A stretch of DNA of 64,000 nucleotides, from the NCBI GenBank assembly GCA_036346225.1, contig JARFIW010001739.1:11387001-11451000 (forward strand), written 5' to 3'. Shown one piece after another: positions 1-10,636 of this stretch (its first letter is position 1; each line of letters starts with the position of its first letter). Origin of the DNA: Platerodrilus igneus. Lineage: Eukaryota > Arthropoda > Insecta > Coleoptera > Lycidae. Below the pieces are notes generated by a model, which worked only from the letters and a program-made list of their open reading frames with translations, was not told where the DNA came from and did no database searches. The position numbers and the translations under genes are program-made.

Positions 1-3000
1 TAATTTAAATTCGTAATGAAATTTTTAGTTAATTGTACATACACCTTTTTCTTTTAATATTTAAAATACCCTCATCATAGTCAAGTACACGTATCTTTTC
101 CAATACGTTAAAAAAAACTATAAATAACCTTCAAAGTTTACTCACACATCACAAATAATTTCAACAGTTTATTAACTAACAACAATTCAAATTAGTTACC
201 TGGAAAATGTTTCAAGACGATGACGCTTATCCAGAACCCCTCTGCTTTGTGACTAAGCGTACTAATCTTCCAGAATCTCTTGGCTTCGTGGTACCAATTA
301 CCATACCATCCCAGCATCCAAATTCACGTATATTACACTTGTGTTTATTGCTTTATTAATTTACTAGCTTGACATGGTATTGGTTGGACCTCAGTTTTAA
401 TTTAAATCACTCGCCACTTTGCGTTAATAACTATAAGGCCCCCCAAACACCAAGTTATAAGAGCTAGTATTACCTTACTATGTTACAAATAAATTTCAAT
501 ACTCACAAACTCTACTGTAACGTCGGTTTACGTATTTAAATCGATGCGAAAATCAAGAATAGTAAAGAGGAACTTCAAACTTCCATCCCGTATTTATACG
601 GTTCCAAATATAACTTTCCGTACACACTTAGCGCGAAATACTCAATTTAAAATAATAATTCTGCTAATTTTAGATATACCCGCTTTACACTTCCATAAAT
701 TTAGCTCGTGACCACGCTATATCATTTAAAACCCGCATTTACCTGTTGCGTGTTCGTGTGTTGTAAAACTAACTATTTCGACCAATGATACATTTTTATG
801 TCGACATAAACTCCGCCTGTAATATTGTTATCTTCGTCTTATGCATATTGAATGTCGCGTTCTAATCCTACTTGAGTGGCAGAAAATCGATATTGCTGAC
901 AGCGTCCACGTGGACTAAAATACGTGCGCTTGAAGTCGAATGCTTTTATACCCATATCTGTCTGTGGCATCTTATTAATTGTGCATCCCTTTTGCTCTTT
1001 AAAGAACTCTTTTTAGCTTTTATACGAAGCCAGTGACGGTTTGAACAATATTCCTTGAACCCCGATTTATTATGTTCACTAATACAAAGAAGCTGACATT
1101 TCAAACATGCAGGTATTCCCAATTATTGACTCGTTTTAAATAACATTTCTAGGAGTTTGTTTTCATGGTATTCAACCCAATCGATATACTGGTTTGTTAC
1201 AATAAAAGCTTTTCGCCTTGGATTTATTAATTTTATATACCCTGGTGCGTTTTCTTATGTTATTACCCGTTGAATTAAATAAATTAAATTAATTATGCTT
1301 TCTATTTGTTTTTAAAACTGGTTGTCCTTTATGAACCTATTACTTTTCACTCCCTAATTATGAAAATACGTCAATACTTCTTCGTTTAAATTAAATACAT
1401 GAAATTAATTTTTGCGCGTAAATAATTGTTCCTTTCTCTATACAGGGTGTTTAAAATTACATTGCTTACCCCAAATTTAATCCTTTATATATTATCGTGT
1501 AGGGTATATGTTAAGAGGGATAGATAAGTCAAGAAAGTAAATTTGTAACAACTGTGTATATAGAAAATAGGAATAATTTATTTACGCTTCAAATTAATTA
1601 GTTTTGACTTTGAAACAACGTATAATAGTATACATTTGTATCAATAAATCGTAATTTTAAAGTTGCATAGTGTGGAAGCTTGGTAGGGCATAAAAACTCA
1701 AGGATAATGCGAGGCCAATTAGCTTTAATATTCTAAGGTTGTAAATCGGGCACACCAAATAATAGGGGAAAGCTTTTGTGTGCAGATTATATAAAATCGA
1801 TAATGTGAACGCATATATTCATTTAACTAATAAAACGTCCGTTAAAAACAAATCCTAGGAAGTCTACAGCTTAAACAACTTGCGAAAATACAATTTTAAA
1901 CTGGCCGGCAGTTTATAGAATGGACTTTCAGACAAATAAAAAATTTAAGAAATCATAATGTACGTTGAAACATAATTCTTTAGAAATTTGAGCTAACGTC
2001 CGAAGTAAAGGTTGAGAAACGTCATGTGGTTTTAAAACAAAGCAGAAACAGAATATAAATAGCACAGGGTAAAAGAGGATGAAAAATAACAGACTTTGTA
2101 CAAAACAACCATTTAAAGAATGCGATAATTTGTGGAGGCTAATGACAATATCGATTTTAAGTTGCTATAAAGGGATTTTAACAAAAACAGCAAATATGAG
2201 TTAGACGAGGATAACATATTTGGACGATAGACCTGCAACAGGGGAAATGTTTTTAATTGGTTGATTGCGATTGGAGTGAGAAGCTTTTCTTAGAGTATTG
2301 CGACCGTTGAGCACGCTAATCAGTATTTCGGACTAAAGCTAAATAGAATGAGAGGTTTCTTAGTTTTCAAAAATTCAAAGATCGTTGTGTTTTGAATTTT
2401 CAGAATCGGGTAAGGTAGAGATGAATTTCAATGAGAAGAGGTTACAGGACGTAGGCTTAGACGCTTATAAATACACTAGGAGACGTAGTGAGGTTTTCTT
2501 ATTTCTTCTGTTCGCTTCAGACCTACATGGTGTATCGCCTATGTTACAAATTTGTAAATCGGTGAAAGTGCAGTCCGTTTAATTTAAATTACAAGTGTAA
2601 ATTACGAGTAGGTGATATGTCATAAACGGGGCTGTAAGTTTAAATACGCATAAAGAACAAAAGATGTTACAAAAATAAGCAAACCTAGTTATTTTTTGGA
2701 ACGAGGGTGCTGGTTGTATGGTATGTTCAGAAGCCATTATATGGGTAGCTGTATTGAAGGCGTCAACATATCAGTTTTTTTTCAACAACAGCAGGCTTCA
2801 TAGCAAATAAAATTAAAAATTTACGTAGAGTGAACATAGAAAAATTAAATAATTATATTTTGTGAAAGTCGTAATAGAAAAGTTTTTTAAATAATAGTGA
2901 AAATAGACGAGAGAAGTTATGGTGTTAGCTGAAAAACGTAAGTGAAAGCTTATTAATTAAACATAACTTTAATATTTATAATTTAGGGCTCTGGGAAAAT

Positions 3001-4852
3001 CTAAGTAAATCTAAGTAAAAATCTGGGAAAAATCTAAATTGGTACATAAATCTAAATTTGCAAATAAATCCGAATTTAAATATACATCGATCTAAATTTG
3101 CATAAAAACATTGATTTGCATCTACGCATCGGAGCACTTAAAGGAAGATTGATATAAGCATTGAAAGGGTGTTTGGCCAAGCGGAACTATAAAATCAACA
3201 AGTAAACTCAACTGAAAACAATCAAGGGCTACTGGTGAACAGCACGCAGCAGCAGATCCAAGAATAAAGAAAATAAAAAAACACGTAAGGGAAACTACAG
3301 GTCAGAATATTATCTAATAGCATAAGGCATTATTATCTTTTATATTGAACATTTGCTTTTATTTTATTATACCAGAATATTTATGTAAAGGGTCATCAAA
3401 AATTTTTGTACGTGAAAATTTTCGTAAAAAGAAATTCATTGAACGATCAAGGGTATTTCCAATAGTATACAATGTCTTTTTTGCTGACTTTAAACCGACT
3501 AAAGGGAGCTATAATTTTGGGCATAAACAAATTGATATCATTATTACTTTGATTCGGTAATTTATTTTGTCGAATAGTCAGATCAAAAGGGGGTAAATTC
3601 TTTGTTATCGTAACGTTGTACACTCTGTGTGGGTTAGACTGAGCTAGTCGGTGCATATTTAAATTTTGGGTTATTTAGAGACAGAGCGGTGGCGGGCAGC
3701 AAGAAACTGAACATTTATTACATCGGCGTGCGGCGTTATCATAGCATATACCAGTGCATGGAATAGCAAAGAAGCAAGCTTTCCTTAAATTATCAATCAG
3801 GTGCGCTCGTATAAGCTGTATGTCGGCTCATCAAAATTAACTGCAAGATATATTTTAACCACGTCGTGTATGTGCTATCGTATATGTTCATTAAAATAAA
3901 AAGTAATTTTGTGTTGCGTGGCTTTCCTCTGGCTTTTCCTAGCGATGCTCATGACAACTAAGTCGATAACATAAAAATCTCTTTGTAATATAATAGAAAT
4001 TCCTTGTTTGAAGTTAGTAATAGTTAAACACGATTTTAATTACATTATGGTTAAAATCTTATCACACTTAAAAGAATAGTAAGATTGATTCTTTCATATA
4101 CAGGGTGAAACATTACTATTGGGACATAGAGAAAGCGTAGATCATTTGGATGAAAATATGAAGATTGAACCAAATAAGCGTTATTAAAATTTAGCTGTGA
4201 GAAAAGTTATAGTGTGTTAAACTTCGTTTTTTGTTTCCTTTGTAATAATTTGACATATTCATAAATGGTTATCAAAAATGACACAGAAGCATATCTTTAT
4301 ACAAGTAATCTTATTTAATTTATTAGTTTACATTTTGTAACAGATGGTGTCACAGACAATAGCGATTCCCAGTGACAAAATTGGATTATAACCTTTTTTG
4401 ACGAAACTTTTCTGTAGTTTTTATTAGAAAACATTGTGTACATTATTTTTATGTAAAATTGTATTATCTGTTTAAACTTGATAGTTTCGACCGTTATCGA
4501 GAACAACGCAATTAAACCGTTCAGTCTTTGAAAGGAACTTCAAACGAGAAACAGTAGAAGAAACATGTAAGTGTTTTTATTTGTCTATAAATCGGAAAGA
4601 TGAACAAAATAAATGTAAGAAATAACTAAATGTGCTACGTGGCTTCTTTCTGCTTCTATTCGTCTTCTAGTTTTTCTGACATAAAAAATTCTTCTCCTAA
4701 AAAAAGTAGCCTCATTTTGTATTTTTGCCTAGAATTTTAATCGTGAAGAAATTTTTGGGCATATTCTAAGAACTTTGTAACCTAAAATAAAAGTTCAGTG
4801 GGATGTATTCTAAACTTCTCCGGGGCAATTCATAAACACTTCCTCTGCCAAT
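1..4852. other. AT-rich region without recognisable gene
   Basis: No reading frame here has recognisable protein similarity. The open frames (up to about 90 codons) lack family motifs and overlap on both strands. The stretch is AT-rich with many short A/T runs. The only structure I could see is a degenerate short tandem repeat at 2990-3125, listed separately. No LTR termini, inverted repeats with target duplication, tRNA or coding exon could be supported. Confidence 0.6.
2990..3125. repeat. Degenerate short tandem repeat (AAATCTAAATTTGCA-like)
   Basis: Variants of AAATCTAAATTTGCAtaa recur several times within about 130 bp (for example near 3042, 3052 and 3090), preceded by repeated 'aaatctaagt' and 'atctgggaaaa' words. 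Units are imperfect, so this looks like a decayed microsatellite or minisatellite. No function is inferred. Confidence 0.4.
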
Positions 4853-5525
4853 TGTTACATGCCGAAAATCGGCTATGTAAACATTTTTGATTTTAGTTTT
4901 AAATATATAACTGAAATCGCGCCAATATTTTAAAAAGAACTTGTGCATTTCTGTAACTTGGGACGGTTGCGTCGGCGCGAGAGAATGCGCAGACGTGGAG
5001 TGGGGAAAGAAGTGCGCGTTTTCGGACACGAGGGCATTAGCCAACTAGACGTCTAACAGTGAGGTTATCTGTGTCTTTTTTGTCTTCTCTTTTAGATAAT
5101 GTAGGTTTTCTCTGTCGTACCTATTATCGTTCTTTACCCGGTCGATCGTTTATCGTACCGCTACAGAAAAAAAGGGAAGACAAAACCAATCTGACTTCAA
5201 CGAAGGCGAAGGCCGAACCACGCCCAACCAAAAGCGAGATCAATGGAAAGAAGCATGACTCTTGCCGCAAGAATAACCGTAATGTCGTAAAGGGCTCCAC
5301 ATTTTACGTGAATACATTTTATCTTTTCCTATATGGCGTCTCGGGTATTGCAATAGATATTTTTGGTATGTAATACCATTTGAGGCGAAATTTTGACGTA
5401 ATATCTTGTTGCGCAATATTATGTACATGTTTATTATGTTGCCAACTGTCGTAGTGGCTCTTATCAATTACGCCGGAACTTTAACGGTTATGCCTTAGAC
5501 TATAACAGCCGCATGAATTATAACA
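4853..5525 (+). mobile_element. LTR of family R3, copy 1
   Basis: The segment begins TGTTACATGCC and ends TATAACA, so its ends form the short inverted pair TGTTA/TAACA typical of LTRs. It is directly followed by GTGGCGCCTGAACG, which looks like a retroviral-type primer-binding site. A second copy of the same sequence is found at 9550-10050 continuing at 23363-23467, which confirms it as a dispersed repeat. A small hairpin (GCCGAAAATCGGC) lies just inside the left end. No gag or pol follows, so this is a truncated 5' LTR plus leader. The family is not identified by name; Ty3/gypsy-like is an inference from the ends and the primer site. Confidence 0.7.
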
Positions 5526-5539
5526 GTGGCGCCTGAACG
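5526..5539 (+). other. Primer-binding-site-like sequence, tRNA-Lys type
   Basis: GTGGCGCCTGAACG follows the LTR end after a one-base spacer. TGGCGCC(C)GAAC is the 3' complement of tRNA-Lys used by many LTR elements and retroviruses; here one C is T and the match stops after GAAC. Identity as a primer site is inferred from position and sequence. Confidence 0.5.
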
Positions 5540-6632
5540 TTTTTTGTTGAAAAATTTGTTTTCACCTCTTGTGTATCTTATAGGGTGTTAGTTTTCAATA
5601 TATTTGTAGCAATTGGATTTTTCACTCAAAAATAAGAAATTTTAATTTTTAATAACTCTTAAATAGAAAAAATATAAGTTGGCAACATTGCAAGTTGGCA
5701 ACATCGAACTTATGTTGGCATGACATCAAATGAAGTTGAAATGACATTGAAGACAGCTGATGTGTCAATCTGAAATTTAGACAGTCATATTTGAACTGTA
5801 TTTGTTCACTTCATATATGTTATTGCAAAATTTAATTAATTGACTTTTCCTTTATACAGGAGTGTGTTTTTGTTCTAAATTTTCTTAAATAATTACCTAA
5901 TCCAATTTAGAATGAAATTAAAGTGTATATCTTTTAAAAGTGTCTAATAATTTACCTTAACCTCAGTTCTAGGTGGAAACATGTGCTTTTGGATTATTAA
6001 TTTTTTCTATAAGTATTCTAATTATAAATAAATAGCTTTATTTTCCATTTATTATGATTAAAAAAAGGAAAAAATTCCTTAAAATAACACGAAGTTTAGT
6101 TAAAATAATTACTTTAATTCTGAAATTTTTCTTGCTTTATTCTAACCTATTTTTTTGGTTTAACTTATTAAAAGTGTTGTTTAAATAAATCATATATTAT
6201 TTTAGTCCGATATGATTATAAAAGTGTTCCCTTAACAATCTAAATAATAAACTATAACTTACGAAATCTTTTTAAAAGAAAATTTTGTTTTAAATACAGC
6301 TAACGCAATTAACTGAGTTCTTAGTATATTTTTTACCTTCTAAAACGCTATAATAAACTTGATTTCGTTAAATCTGCTTCTTTAAACACTACAATAATGA
6401 AGTTGTTGATAACGTTTTGTATTTAAGCTCATTTACGATGGTTGTTGTTAAATCCCGCGATATCAAAAGAATATTTTAATAATTTGGAATACGGTTTTTT
6501 ATACATGTATCGTAGTACATTGCTTTTGTGTAGCGAGTATGATTTTGTTTTGATAGCATATTTTTTAGATATATCGATATTCCAACGCAGCATTTTAAGA
6601 CTTATTTGGTTTAAGCGAGATTTGCCGTCGAA

Positions 6633-6740
6633 GTTGGTCGCTCAGCTGTACCTAAGTTTAGACGAGACTCATCAAGAGTTGGTCGCTCTGCAATAAATAA
6701 GTCTAGACAAGACTCGGGCTAAGTTTGTCGCTCTAGCAAT
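6633..6740 (+). repeat. 45-bp tandem repeat, three units
   Basis: Units start with GTTGGTCGCTC at 6633 and 6678, and GTTTGTCGCTC at 6723, giving an exact 45-bp period. Each of the first two units contains a TAGACRAGACTC word. The third is partial. The repeat explains the repetitive end of the short open frame over this stretch. Confidence 0.6.
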
Positions 6741-8404
6741 TTGTGAATCATTTTTTAAGAATGATGTTGGAGTTTTTCTTTATTAGTCTAGGTATAGCTC
6801 AAAGGAGGGCTTGTCATCCTAGTAATTATATGCGTTGTAATATATCTTTCTGTTCTTAAACAATTTTATCAATAAATCGAGTTTTAATTACTGCTATCTC
6901 TTCATATATCGATTCAAACCACACTAGGTGGCATAAAATTATCTTTAAAATCGCTTAACCTTGCATACATCCAAAATTTTTCACGTTTCATTTTTTTAAC
7001 AATTTACGTAATATTTCTGTTCCTACTATAAATTAGTTAACCTTGTTTATTCATTCCTTTTTTATGCAGCACCTATCTTCTATACGTTTAACTTATTTAC
7101 CTTAAAATAGCTATATTTTTGCTACTTATCGACTTTTCCTTGAATTTATTGTTAATCATATATCTGTTTATTGTCTAGGTTCCTAAGTATAATTCTGTCG
7201 CTTCATTTAATTACCCTTGGCACCTTTTCTACACCATATTATTTTATTTTCAGTATTTATCCTACATCGTTTAATTTTGTGGTGATTGTCGTAACTTTGG
7301 TTGTAATAATTCATTGAATTTTTATGATTGGTTTTAGCTGATGTTGAGTGAATGTTTTTTTTTATGCTCACATAGGAGACGCGGCTTGTGCCATTGTAAG
7401 AAATAGTCCATATTCGCAGTTGCCAAAAACTAGGACTTTCTATTCCATGCGTTTTTCCTCTGAATTATTACAGTCGCCCACTTTATCCTATATCATTCCT
7501 TGTTTTCTTTTTCTACTAAGTTACCATAACATATAAACATCTTTTTTTGTTGTTTTTTATTGAACTTCGTGGTGTGGTGCTATCGTTTTTTATTGATATC
7601 TTATTAAATTCTCGGTTGTTTTTAGCATATTGGGACAGTGTGTCTGTATTTAACTGCTTATAGTTAGGCATTTTTGTGTGTTTATGGCGTTACCGTTTTT
7701 AAAAAATTACCTTGCAACAGTTGGTTTTTGTGTGAAGGTATCTGTAGGGATACTTTTAAGTTGTTGTTTCAACTGTTGTCTGATTTTCTTATCGTAGTGG
7801 ATGAACTCGTTCGGAAAATCATTGTACTAGTTCTCACCAAGAGTCTAGTAATCTTTTAACTTATGATGTATCTTAACTTGTTTGATTAATATAGCAGGTG
7901 GTCCTTCAAACCGACCTGTGTTTAATAGGAACAATTCTCTATCTTCTCTCGGACGCTTGTTCAAAAACTCTACTTTTTCTTAACCTCCTGTCTCCGTTTC
8001 TGCCTTATCTTTCATTCGGTAGACCTGTCCTTGTCCCGGAACACCCGTCTACCACATAAGAGTAACTTTCTTTCACTCCGGGCTACTGACCACATTGGCT
8101 GGCTAAGTAGTGCTTTTCTATCCACCTTTTCTGTCTCTTTTGCTCAATGCCAGCTCTTCCTCTATTCTTTTCTACCTGGAAGTGTCTCTTATGCATTCCA
8201 AAATGCCCTCCTCCCTCTTTCTACCTTTCCTATATCTCTATTGTCTTTTTATTTCCGTTAGTCACCGTGCGGTTGCGCGGGGGGTTTTTACACACATTTG
8301 GACTACGTCTCTGAGAATCTTTCGTGAGGTCATGCAGGTGCCGCTGTCAGCGCACATGGCCGCTAACAGTGCATGTATGTATGAGTGTGTGTATGTGTGA
8401 GTGC

Positions 8405-8408
<4 letters not shown>

Positions 8409-8442
<34 letters not shown>

Positions 8443-8451
8443 TATATATAT
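8409..8451. repeat. (TA)n microsatellite
   Basis: A nearly uninterrupted TA run, preceded by a short GT-rich tract (from about 8381). Open frames reading through it on both strands are products of the repeat. Confidence 0.9.
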
Positions 8452-8753
8452 CCACATATATAAGGGTGGATATCGTATCTATATCGATTAACACCGGGTG
8501 CAGGAATGCACCCAAATGCCTTTTCCGTTCCCTCGTACCGTTTCTTATAAACGGCCCTACCTCACAGATCGCTCTCTTTTGGGGGGTACGAGTATTTTTT
8601 CTGTAAAAGGGCTTCAAGGAACCACTTTATCTTGTCTTTAGGATGGATGACGAGACGGCTTGATGAGCTGGGGAATTCTACGCTATATCTTTAATGTATG
8701 TAGTCGTAGCGTGCTGGGACGTTTCGGATCAATCTATTGTTATCTAGTTTTAT

Positions 8754-8837
8754 CTTAATATCGTTATTTTACCTATTATCTTTGATAATAACTTAAGCTT
8801 AATATCGTTATCTTACCTATTATCTTTGATAATAACT
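8754..8837 (+). repeat. 44-bp tandem duplication
   Basis: CTTAATATCGTTAT followed by TTACCTATTATCTTTGATAA occurs at 8754 and again at 8798, a 44-bp period with one mismatch in the shared part. Only two units are seen. Confidence 0.65.
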
Positions 8838-9549
8838 AGAGCCTTTGTCTAATCTTTTTTATCTTCCTAACGTTTGGTATTTACGATCAGACGTAGGAAT
8901 TATTTTTTGAATATTCAGTGAAGAAGCCAAACTGATGGTAGCCATGTAATTTGTTAAGTTAGTAATGTAAGAAATTAGTAAGATGGTACTGTTGGTAAAT
9001 TTATTGATTCACAACCATACCATAAACAAGTTTTGATGTGTATTGTTTATTAAGTCAGAGTACCAGTACATAAAAATTTGCTGAAGTGCAGAGTAACTTG
9101 CTCTTTTGGACATTTTGAAATTTGGGCATTTTCTTGCCAAAGAAAAAACAGTTTAGATGCAATGCTTATATGCGTGTGCACTCAAAAACTGTAATGTTAG
9201 CTTTAGTTATAGTATATCTGTTAGGCGACTTGTTGCATTTGTTCTAGTTTTAGTAGTGTCTCGTGCTCCCCGACAAATTTGTACTGTCGATTACAACTGC
9301 GCCACATTAAAGACTCGTGTGTGCATTTATAAATGTAGTTCATAAACAATGGGGCTACACATTCAGTTTCCTGGTAAATCGTAAGACGTGTTATCGGTTG
9401 AAAAAACCAGGTGGCGCCTAAAATAAGCATTTTGTAGAATTTAAGTTAGGGTTTATGAAGGTTAGTTAAGATCTAGATTATAAGCTTTTACCGTGCTAAC
9501 AGTCATTTTCTTTTTTAAGATATTTTTTCTTTTATGGCTTTGTGGCGAT

Positions 9550-10050
9550 TGTTACATGCCGAAAATCGGCTATGTAAACATTTTTGATTTTAGTTTTAAA
9601 TATGTGAGTGAAATCACGCCAATATTTTAAAAAAAGGACTTGTGCATTTCCGTAACTTGGGATAGTTGCGTCGGCGCGAGAGAATGCGCAGACGTGGAGT
9701 GTCTTTTTTGTCTTCTCTTTCAGATAATGTAGGTTTTCTCTGTCGTAGCTATTATCGTTCCTTACCCGGTTGATCCTTTATCGTACCGCTACAGAAAGAA
9801 GGGGAAGACAAAACCAATGTGACTTTAACGAGGGCAAAGGCCGAACCACGCCTAACCAACGGCGAGATCAATCGAAAGAAGCATGGCTCTTGCCGCAAGA
9901 ATAACCATAATGTCGTAAATGGCTCCACATTTTACGTGAATACATTTTATCTTTTCCTATATGGCGTCTCGGGTATTACAATAAATATGTTTGGTATGTA
10001 ATACCATTTGAGACGTAATTCTGAGGTAATATCTTTTTGCGCAATATTAT
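9550..10050 (+). mobile_element. LTR of family R3, copy 2, left part
   Basis: This matches 4853-5400 closely, including TGTTACATGCC, the hairpin GCCGAAAATCGGC, and the block around GGCGCGAGAGAATGCGCAGA. It lacks an ~80-bp segment present in copy 1. The match stops abruptly after GCGCAATATTAT at 10050, where the CCCAAGCAGC transposon begins, and resumes after that transposon at 23363. The LTR was therefore the insertion target. Confidence 0.75.
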
Positions 10051-10072
10051 CCCAAGCAGCATTCTAAGTAGC
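10051..10072 (+). repeat. Left terminal inverted repeat of the CCCAAGCAGC transposon
   Basis: The first 13 bases, CCCAAGCAGCATT, match the right end perfectly in inverted orientation. About 17 of the first 22 positions agree. The preceding TAT is the left target duplication. Confidence 0.75.
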
Positions 10073-10636
10073 TTCAACTGACATTGGAACTTTAGCAAGG
10101 AGTTGCTACAAAACAAATCCCAATTTTGGCACTTTAATTGATACAATTACTTACACTTGTAATAGTTTAGTAATTGTTACTGCTTTTGGGAACTACTTGG
10201 GTACATTACTTCAAAGTAATTAATTATAGTGTCCGGAACGTAATTATTACTATGTTAATCTATTTTCTAGTTGTTGTAACTTTAAAGTCGTAAAGAATAC
10301 CCCTGAGGTGTAACAAATCAAGTTGCTGCTACATGTCTGAAACCCACACTAGACCCCTAAAGTGATGGTTAGTTATGGTAGTTTTGCAAGGGACATTTAC
10401 TTCTCTGCAATCTCCAAATATACTTTAAAGTTATTTTCACTATTTGTTTTAAATTAAAATGACCACCAAGTTGTAGTTCTGATGTAAAATAACCATCTAG
10501 TAACTTTAACTTCATTGTGTATCTCAGATACATTTTCTCTACTCTAACCTACAATTCTATATTTGCTCTGTCTGTGCTAGTTATTTGCATTGTTCTTATT
10601 GTTGGGCTCTGTATTTATCTTATCATAAATAACATA
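10073..10636. promoter_or_regulatory. Left subterminal region, probable transposase promoter
   Basis: The 560 bp between the left terminus and the transposase start codon hold many short words of the type AGTAATT / GTAACTT / AGTTGCTAC in both orientations, for example around 10145, 10185, 10205, 10240 and 10495. Subterminal repeats of this kind bind the accessory protein in CACTA elements. That role is inference here. No TATA box or start site was assigned. Confidence 0.4.

Larger units (their letters stand above)
5540..9549. other. Region without recognisable gene
   Basis: No protein family could be recognised on either strand. The stretch contains small tandem repeats (6633-6740, 8409-8451, 8754-8837, listed separately) and a pyrimidine-rich block at about 7910-8260. 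Open frames of 60-96 codons here are low-complexity or lie over the TA microsatellite, and I do not regard them as genes. Confidence 0.55.

Noticed and set aside
1443..4109. ATACAGGGTG words near 1443 and 4099 (and ACACCCTGTAT near 34466 and 37644) as possible mariner-type termini
   Set aside because: No paired inverted end with a TA duplication or transposase could be found.
5059..5373. 104-codon frame inside the R3 LTR
   Set aside because: It lies in an LTR, and the equivalent frame in the second copy is not conserved over its length.
8363..8617. Open frames on both strands over the TA/GT microsatellite
   Set aside because: The peptides are simple (IY)n and (TH)n repeats translated from the microsatellite.
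10517..10636. Hydrophobic N-terminal extension (membrane-like) of the transposase frame
   Set aside because: It begins at a GTG, is not conserved in the family, and the ATG at 10637 followed by a basic stretch is a better eukaryotic start.
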